From IMG/VR virus record IMGVR_UViG_3300032893_000823, positions 1-40,464 of that record: a stretch of DNA of 40,464 nt. One strand, 5' to 3'. Below are positions 37,412 to 40,464 of the stretch, in pieces (the stretch's first letter is position 1; every line of letters starts with the position of its first letter). Under the pieces are notes generated by a model. The model was given only the letters and a program-made list of their open reading frames with translations. It made no database searches and was not told the origin of the DNA. The position numbers and the translations under genes were made by a program. This DNA comes from a virus.

Positions 37412-38991
37412 GCTGTCTCCTCCACTTTACGCATATCAAGGGGATCATCAAATGGGTATCGCTTTTGCCCCTTATGACTTAAGATTTCTGCCTCAATCGC
37501 TTCAAGAGTAAATGGTCCCGCCTCCGTCTTTGCTGCCACTGTTTCCACTTTCTTAGCCAACCGATGCAACCAGCCCAGCAGGTCAATAACGTCTTTGGTA
37601 GAGGCATAAGGATAGTCCTCCAGTTCTTGGAGCAAGGTTTGCTGACTTCGCATGATATGAAGCATACCATTGGTGACGACAGGTTCAACTGACTCGATAC
37701 GCATGGATTTGGCATTGGCCTTGTTGTCCATGGGTAGGGCCTCAATTTGGTAGACATGAGCGCCTTCCGCTTCCATAGCTTTCTTAGCGAAGTGACGCAG
37801 CGCTATTTGATATCCTACCTCCTCCACATAAACCTTTGAGTTAAACATCCGAGAGTGGCTCTCCATAATTTCGATGACCCTAGTCGGGTTGAATTTACCA
37901 ACATCGGTACGCAGAACCCAAAGGTGATTACGTTTGTCTCGACAACCTGTCATGATGACATTGTTGCATATCTTCTTCGAATCTTTCCAGCTAGCTAGGT
38001 CAACCAGGGTGACGTTGCGCTGGGTTAGGGGGGCTTCGTCGAGACTCTCATGGATGTGCACGAAGCCTATATTGAACTTCACTTCGTCGCCGGCCCGCGG
38101 CCGGTTCAAATACTGTGTTTCAAAGATTTTACGGCCCTGTGCTTGTGCTATCGTCTCAAGAGTCACCTTGTTGTAGCGCTGGGGCCAGATGCACCACGTA
38201 TCGTCGTCGATAGGCCATCGTGCCTCTTTGGTGACTGCAACTTCAAATTTAGTGTATTGTTTCTCTGCCCGTCGGATGTAGTCGATGAGGTCATGCGGTG
38301 CCCATCTGGTACCTGTGTTATCGATGCAGCCTGTCTGCGGATTGGAAAGGAGGGAGAAAGTTAGCTTGTGCCAGCCGATGGCATTATCAATGTCTTCTTG
38401 GGAGGGCATAAGTTCCTGGCCTGTAAAATCATCCTTCTTTGCATACACCAGGTCATCCTCCAAGATGTGGTCGAAGTGTTGCGAGATGACTGATCCCCCC
38501 ACCCCCACTGCCGTATAGGTACCTTCGGTGAAGTTGGTAGGTCTCTTGACGCAAGCACAGTGATCGCTCCATCTGGTTTTGTTATATTCTGGGATAAGCT
38601 CTGGGAAAGCTGCTTTAAGACGCTCATTGTTTTCCCATTCTGACTTGATCTTGTTGACCATCTTTGCCGCATTGTCGATAACATTGCTTGCAATGAGGAT
38701 ACGAACGTCAGCGCCTTTGTAAGGATAGACTTCACGGTAGAGTCCTTCTTCGTCAGGTAGAGTTAGCCATATTGCCTTAGCAATAGTGAAGGTCCAAGTC
38801 TTAAACCAGGAGCGGGGGACACAGGCACTACGAAACCTGCCATACTGTGCCGCTGTAGCAAAGTGGCACATGTCTCCATGTACGTGTGGGACGAAGTCTT
38901 TGTAACCTAGAACTTCCTTACACAGGTAATAGAGACTGCGTTGACACATCAGCCGGTCTACTGTCGCCTGGGCTGCTAGAGGATTGGCCAT
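37378..38991 (-). CDS. Terminase large subunit
   Basis: The 537-residue protein has a packaging ATPase with an altered Walker A (VPRSWFKTW, 58-66, the Arg-x-x-x-Lys-Thr type), Walker B HILEDD (175-180) and a coupling region. A C-terminal RNase-H-like nuclease has acidic motifs VTLVDLASW (Asp 331), VYVEEVGYQ (Glu 390/391) and DVIDLLGW near 475. It pumps DNA into the head through the portal. The 74-base overlap with the small subunit and the short overlap with the transglycosylase show tight coupling. Confidence 0.92.
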   Translation of the reverse strand: MANPLAAQATVDRLMCQRSLYYLCKEVLGYKDFVPHVHGDMCHFATAAQYGRFRSACVPRSWFKTWTFTIAKAIWLTLPDEEGLYREVYPYKGADVRILIASNVIDNAAKMVNKIKSEWENNERLKAAFPELIPEYNKTRWSDHCACVKRPTNFTEGTYTAVGVGGSVISQHFDHILEDDLVYAKKDDFTGQELMPSQEDIDNAIGWHKLTFSLLSNPQTGCIDNTGTRWAPHDLIDYIRRAEKQYTKFEVAVTKEARWPIDDDTWCIWPQRYNKVTLETIAQAQGRKIFETQYLNRPRAGDEVKFNIGFVHIHESLDEAPLTQRNVTLVDLASWKDSKKICNNVIMTGCRDKRNHLWVLRTDVGKFNPTRVIEIMESHSRMFNSKVYVEEVGYQIALRHFAKKAMEAEGAHVYQIEALPMDNKANAKSMRIESVEPVVTNGMLHIMRSQQTLLQELEDYPYASTKDVIDLLGWLHRLAKKVETVAAKTEAGPFTLEAIEAEILSHKGQKRYPFDDPLDMRKVEETAWEPLHPALRL

Positions 38992-39643
38992 CTGAGCTTA
39001 TGTCCGTTACGGAGCTCGCAGCATCTTTTACACTCGCATCGCTAAGGATGAAAGAGCTGGGTTGGTTAGAGAGTCGCTTAACGATGTCCTGCGCTTCCTC
39101 AAGAATGGCCTTAGCTGATGTAACTTCAGAGGGTGAGTAGACCCTTTCGCGGGTCTCGGTGATGGTGACAGGTTTGAGTCCTGACCTGTCTAAAATGTCT
39201 TTACAAGCCTCCAGCATGACTCTGTTGCCGAATCCTTCTTCACTGGCCATCTTTGTCAGCTGCAAGGCTGCCGGCACAGTTGCCTCAGTAATTAACCGTC
39301 TAGCCTCCATAACAGCGTCCATGTCAGCCACCTCGCTACGCTGGGCTGTGACAGTCTGGATGACTCGCTGTTCTACTATTTCTGCACGACGCTTAAACAT
39401 TGGTGCGTCGAATATGGTCTGTACGACATCCTTGTCGATGTTGAGAAACTTCGCTACCTGCTCCGGCGACTTTCCCTCATTGTGCATGACAAGAATTTTG
39501 GTATGAAGGGGAGTCCACCTAGATTGGATACCAAGCCAGTAAATCTTCTTGCCATTGATCTGGGCCACTACCGTCGTAGCCTTCTTCGGCAGCGGCTTCT
39601 GGTCTCCTACCTTACTCTCGTTCTTCCTGACTTTAAATGGCAT
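38918..39643 (-). CDS. Terminase small subunit-like protein
   Basis: First gene of the leftward operon. The 241-residue product has a helix-turn-helix-like segment (HTKILVMHNEGKSPEQVAKFLNID cut as two helices) near 47-75, a helical middle and an acidic Ser-rich tail. Small terminase subunits have a DNA-binding N-terminus, an oligomerising core and a tail that binds the large subunit. The position before and overlapping the large subunit supports the call. Confidence 0.75.
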   Translation of the reverse strand: MPFKVRKNESKVGDQKPLPKKATTVVAQINGKKIYWLGIQSRWTPLHTKILVMHNEGKSPEQVAKFLNIDKDVVQTIFDAPMFKRRAEIVEQRVIQTVTAQRSEVADMDAVMEARRLITEATVPAALQLTKMASEEGFGNRVMLEACKDILDRSGLKPVTITETRERVYSPSEVTSAKAILEEAQDIVKRLSNQPSSFILSDASVKDAASSVTDISSDGQSSSSPGDSRPADVSTQSLLPV

Positions 39644-39715
39644 CTTTGTCCTTACCTACTACGCGTCCGCTAAAGGTGCTTTCTTAACACTCCCTCAAGC
39701 ATTCCCTTAATACAC

Positions 39716-39744
39716 CCTATACCACAGTTAAGTAGAAAAGTCAA
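39716..39744 (-). promoter_or_regulatory. Candidate late promoter for the leftward operon
   Basis: On the minus strand TTGACT (39744-39739) and TATAGG (39721-39716, preceded by TGG as an extended -10) are 17 bases apart. They lie about 75 bases before the small-terminase ATG. The -10 is off consensus in its last two bases, so it may need an activator. Confidence 0.45.
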
Positions 39745-39836
39745 GCGAAATTTACAACCTGAGACTAATTTTTGGGTAGCGTATATGAGCAGAGGTAGCC
39801 GACCCAGGCGGGATACGTCAGGGGGGCAACGGTCTA
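39745..39836. other. Noncoding stretch between late promoter and repeat cluster
   Basis: I see no convincing gene here. It has an AGCGTAT (39778-39784), the reverse complement of the ATACGCT elements to its right, and a G-run at about 39821-39826. Confidence 0.4.
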
Positions 39837-39986
39837 CCCTCCGTCGTTATGTTAAGTTCCCTCCGTCGAGCCTGTGGATATGTGGATAAACTGTGAGTAA
39901 ATTGTGCATACGCTCATGCCCTCGTCGAGAGTATACGCTTGATTGCCTACTTTGCCCCGTCGAGAAATAGCGTTAGCAGCGTCGAG
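39837..39986. other. Candidate replication origin: DnaA-box-like array and CGTCGAG repeats
   Basis: Four sites fit TGTGNATAA: 39873-39881 (one mismatch), 39881-39889 (TGTGGATAA, perfect), 39892-39900 (one mismatch) and 39903-39911 (one mismatch), all in one direction within 39 bases. CGTCGAG occurs at 39864, 39923, 39958 and 39980, and CCCTCCGTCG is repeated at 39837 and 39859. ATACGCT occurs at 39908 and 39933. The region lies between divergent operons, a typical origin location. The repeats could alternatively be operators. Confidence 0.6.
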
Positions 39987-39987
39987 C

Positions 39988-40005
39988 TTGACAACGTGAT
40001 ACAAT
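39988..40005 (+). promoter_or_regulatory. Candidate rightward early promoter (extended -10)
   Basis: TGATACAAT (-10 at 40000-40005) is an extended -10 about 50 bases before the ATG at 40056. A TTGACA at 39988 is only six bases from it, the odd spacing also seen at 1048 and 15972. It lies just after the last CGTCGAG repeat, which may regulate it. Confidence 0.45.
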
Positions 40006-40055
40006 GGTGGAGCCTGAAGGTTAGACGACAAAAACACCAAAACAAGGGGACCGCT

Positions 40056-40253
40056 ATGACAGAGCTGCACGATGCACATTCAACGCATTACGAGGACACA
40101 TCTTGCCAACATCACCCACAAGAGTATAGCACTAAGTATCTAAGAAGTATAACATTGAACAGAAATACTATCTTATATCCTAGCAGGGTACGAGTTATTA
40201 CACCTTGCAGTGCTGCCCATGATGCCATTGAAGCGCAAGAGACTGGGTCATGA
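40056..40253 (+). CDS. Small unrecognised early protein
   Basis: The ATG at 40056 follows AACAAGGGGACCGCT. The 65-residue product starts MTELHDAHSTHYEDTSCQHH, is His-rich at first and then basic (KYLRSITLNRNTILYPSRVR). A possible start at 39939 lies inside the repeat region and is less likely. It is the first rightward gene beyond the origin. The leader AACAAGGGG resembles the one of the next gene (ACACAAGGGG). Confidence 0.5.
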   Translation: MTELHDAHSTHYEDTSCQHHPQEYSTKYLRSITLNRNTILYPSRVRVITPCSAAHDAIEAQETGS

Positions 40254-40384
40254 GCCTATTACACTTTGTTATGTTACATATATGGTTATTTACTCTTGGC
40301 TTGTGCCTTTATAGTATGTGCCACGATAAATAGTCTATGAGATATCATTGCCAATTATGGCAAGATAAACACAAGGGGAAAACT
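40254..40384 (+). promoter_or_regulatory. AT-rich intergenic region with inverted repeat
   Basis: No convincing gene is seen. TTGCCA/TGGCAA (40348-40353, 40358-40363) form a perfect inverted repeat with a four-base centre just before the ribosome site of the next gene, a possible operator or hairpin. GTTATGTTA at 40268 repeats a word found at 34621 and 39846. Confidence 0.35.
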
Positions 40385-40464
40385 ATGTCTATCAATCCTA
40401 CAGCACAACAGAATCGTGTAACCGCATTAGAAAAGACAGCAGAAGACAGAGAGGCGGAGCTGAC
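40385..40464 (+). CDS. 5' end of a small coiled-coil protein (partial)
   Basis: ACAAGGGGAAAACT precedes the ATG, and the frame stays open to the window end. The 26 visible residues (MSINPTAQQNRVTALEKTAE, then charged) are a helix with heptad-like spacing. The rest is outside the window and no family can be named. Confidence 0.55.
   Translation, partial: MSINPTAQQNRVTALEKTAEDREAEL

Noticed and set aside
39847-39909. 20-codon minus-strand frame across the DnaA-box-like sites
   Set aside because: Poor ribosome site, and it coincides with the repeat cluster; it is mentioned only for its shared ending with the 34622 frame.
40222-40314. 30-codon plus-strand frame with a hydrophobic end
   Set aside because: No ribosome site, and its start lies inside the gene at 40056-40253; cannot be told from chance.
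1-40464. Integrated prophage with lysogeny genes
   Set aside because: No integrase, repressor, attachment site or host flank is seen. The missing part of the genome could still hold them.

Overview
The window is most of the genome of a tailed double-stranded DNA bacteriophage, probably short-tailed (podovirus-like). The evidence is a large terminase, portal, scaffold, HK97-type capsid protein, head-tail adaptor, several Gln/Ala-rich putative ejection proteins and no tape measure or tail sheath. An inner- and outer-membrane spanin pair points to a Gram-negative (diderm) host. Promoters matching the sigma-70 consensus and strong AGGAGG ribosome sites suggest ordinary bacterial signals. I saw no integrase, repressor, tRNA or CRISPR array. 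The window cuts a gene at each end.

Layout. Bases 1-14217 are transcribed rightward and hold early, accessory and replication genes. First come two small genes, one a DEDD exonuclease. An accessory block (1048-7876) follows: three radical SAM enzymes, a zinc-finger/PD-(D/E)XK nuclease-like protein, a DnaD-like replication protein, a DUF6165-like helical protein, and two short proteins resembling the alpha and beta subunits of 2-oxoacid dehydrogenase E1 around a four-helix membrane protein. The replication/recombination block (7991-14217) has a RecB-type nuclease, a GroES-like protein, a Sak4-like ATPase, a putative ssDNA-binding protein, a uracil-DNA-glycosylase/DNA polymerase I fusion and a SpoVG-like protein.

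Bases 14150-39643 are transcribed leftward as one late operon. Read in its own direction (right to left) it runs: terminase small and large subunits, lytic transglycosylase, portal, scaffold, major capsid, decoration-like protein, a glycosyltransferase, head-tail adaptor, fibre and appendage genes, three proteins with Sec signal peptides, a tail-hub-like protein, three putative ejection proteins, an HNH endonuclease with its own promoter, a PurD-like ATP-grasp protein, then holin and spanins. The rightward and leftward operons converge and overlap at about 14.2 kb.

Bases 39644-40055 are the divergent control region: a leftward late promoter candidate, a cluster of DnaA-box-like sites, CGTCGAG repeats and a rightward promoter candidate. 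It looks like an origin. Rightward early genes resume at 40056 and run off the window, so on a circular map they probably lead on to the left end.

The most unusual part is the accessory block. Three radical SAM enzymes, a TPP-enzyme pair lacking E2/E3 partners and a DUF6165-like protein are types of gene usually met in bacterial glycan or nucleotide-sugar clusters. With the glycosyltransferase in the late operon, they suggest that the phage builds or transfers an unusual sugar or acyl group onto the virion, the host surface or a nucleotide. That is inference; no substrate can be read from sequence.
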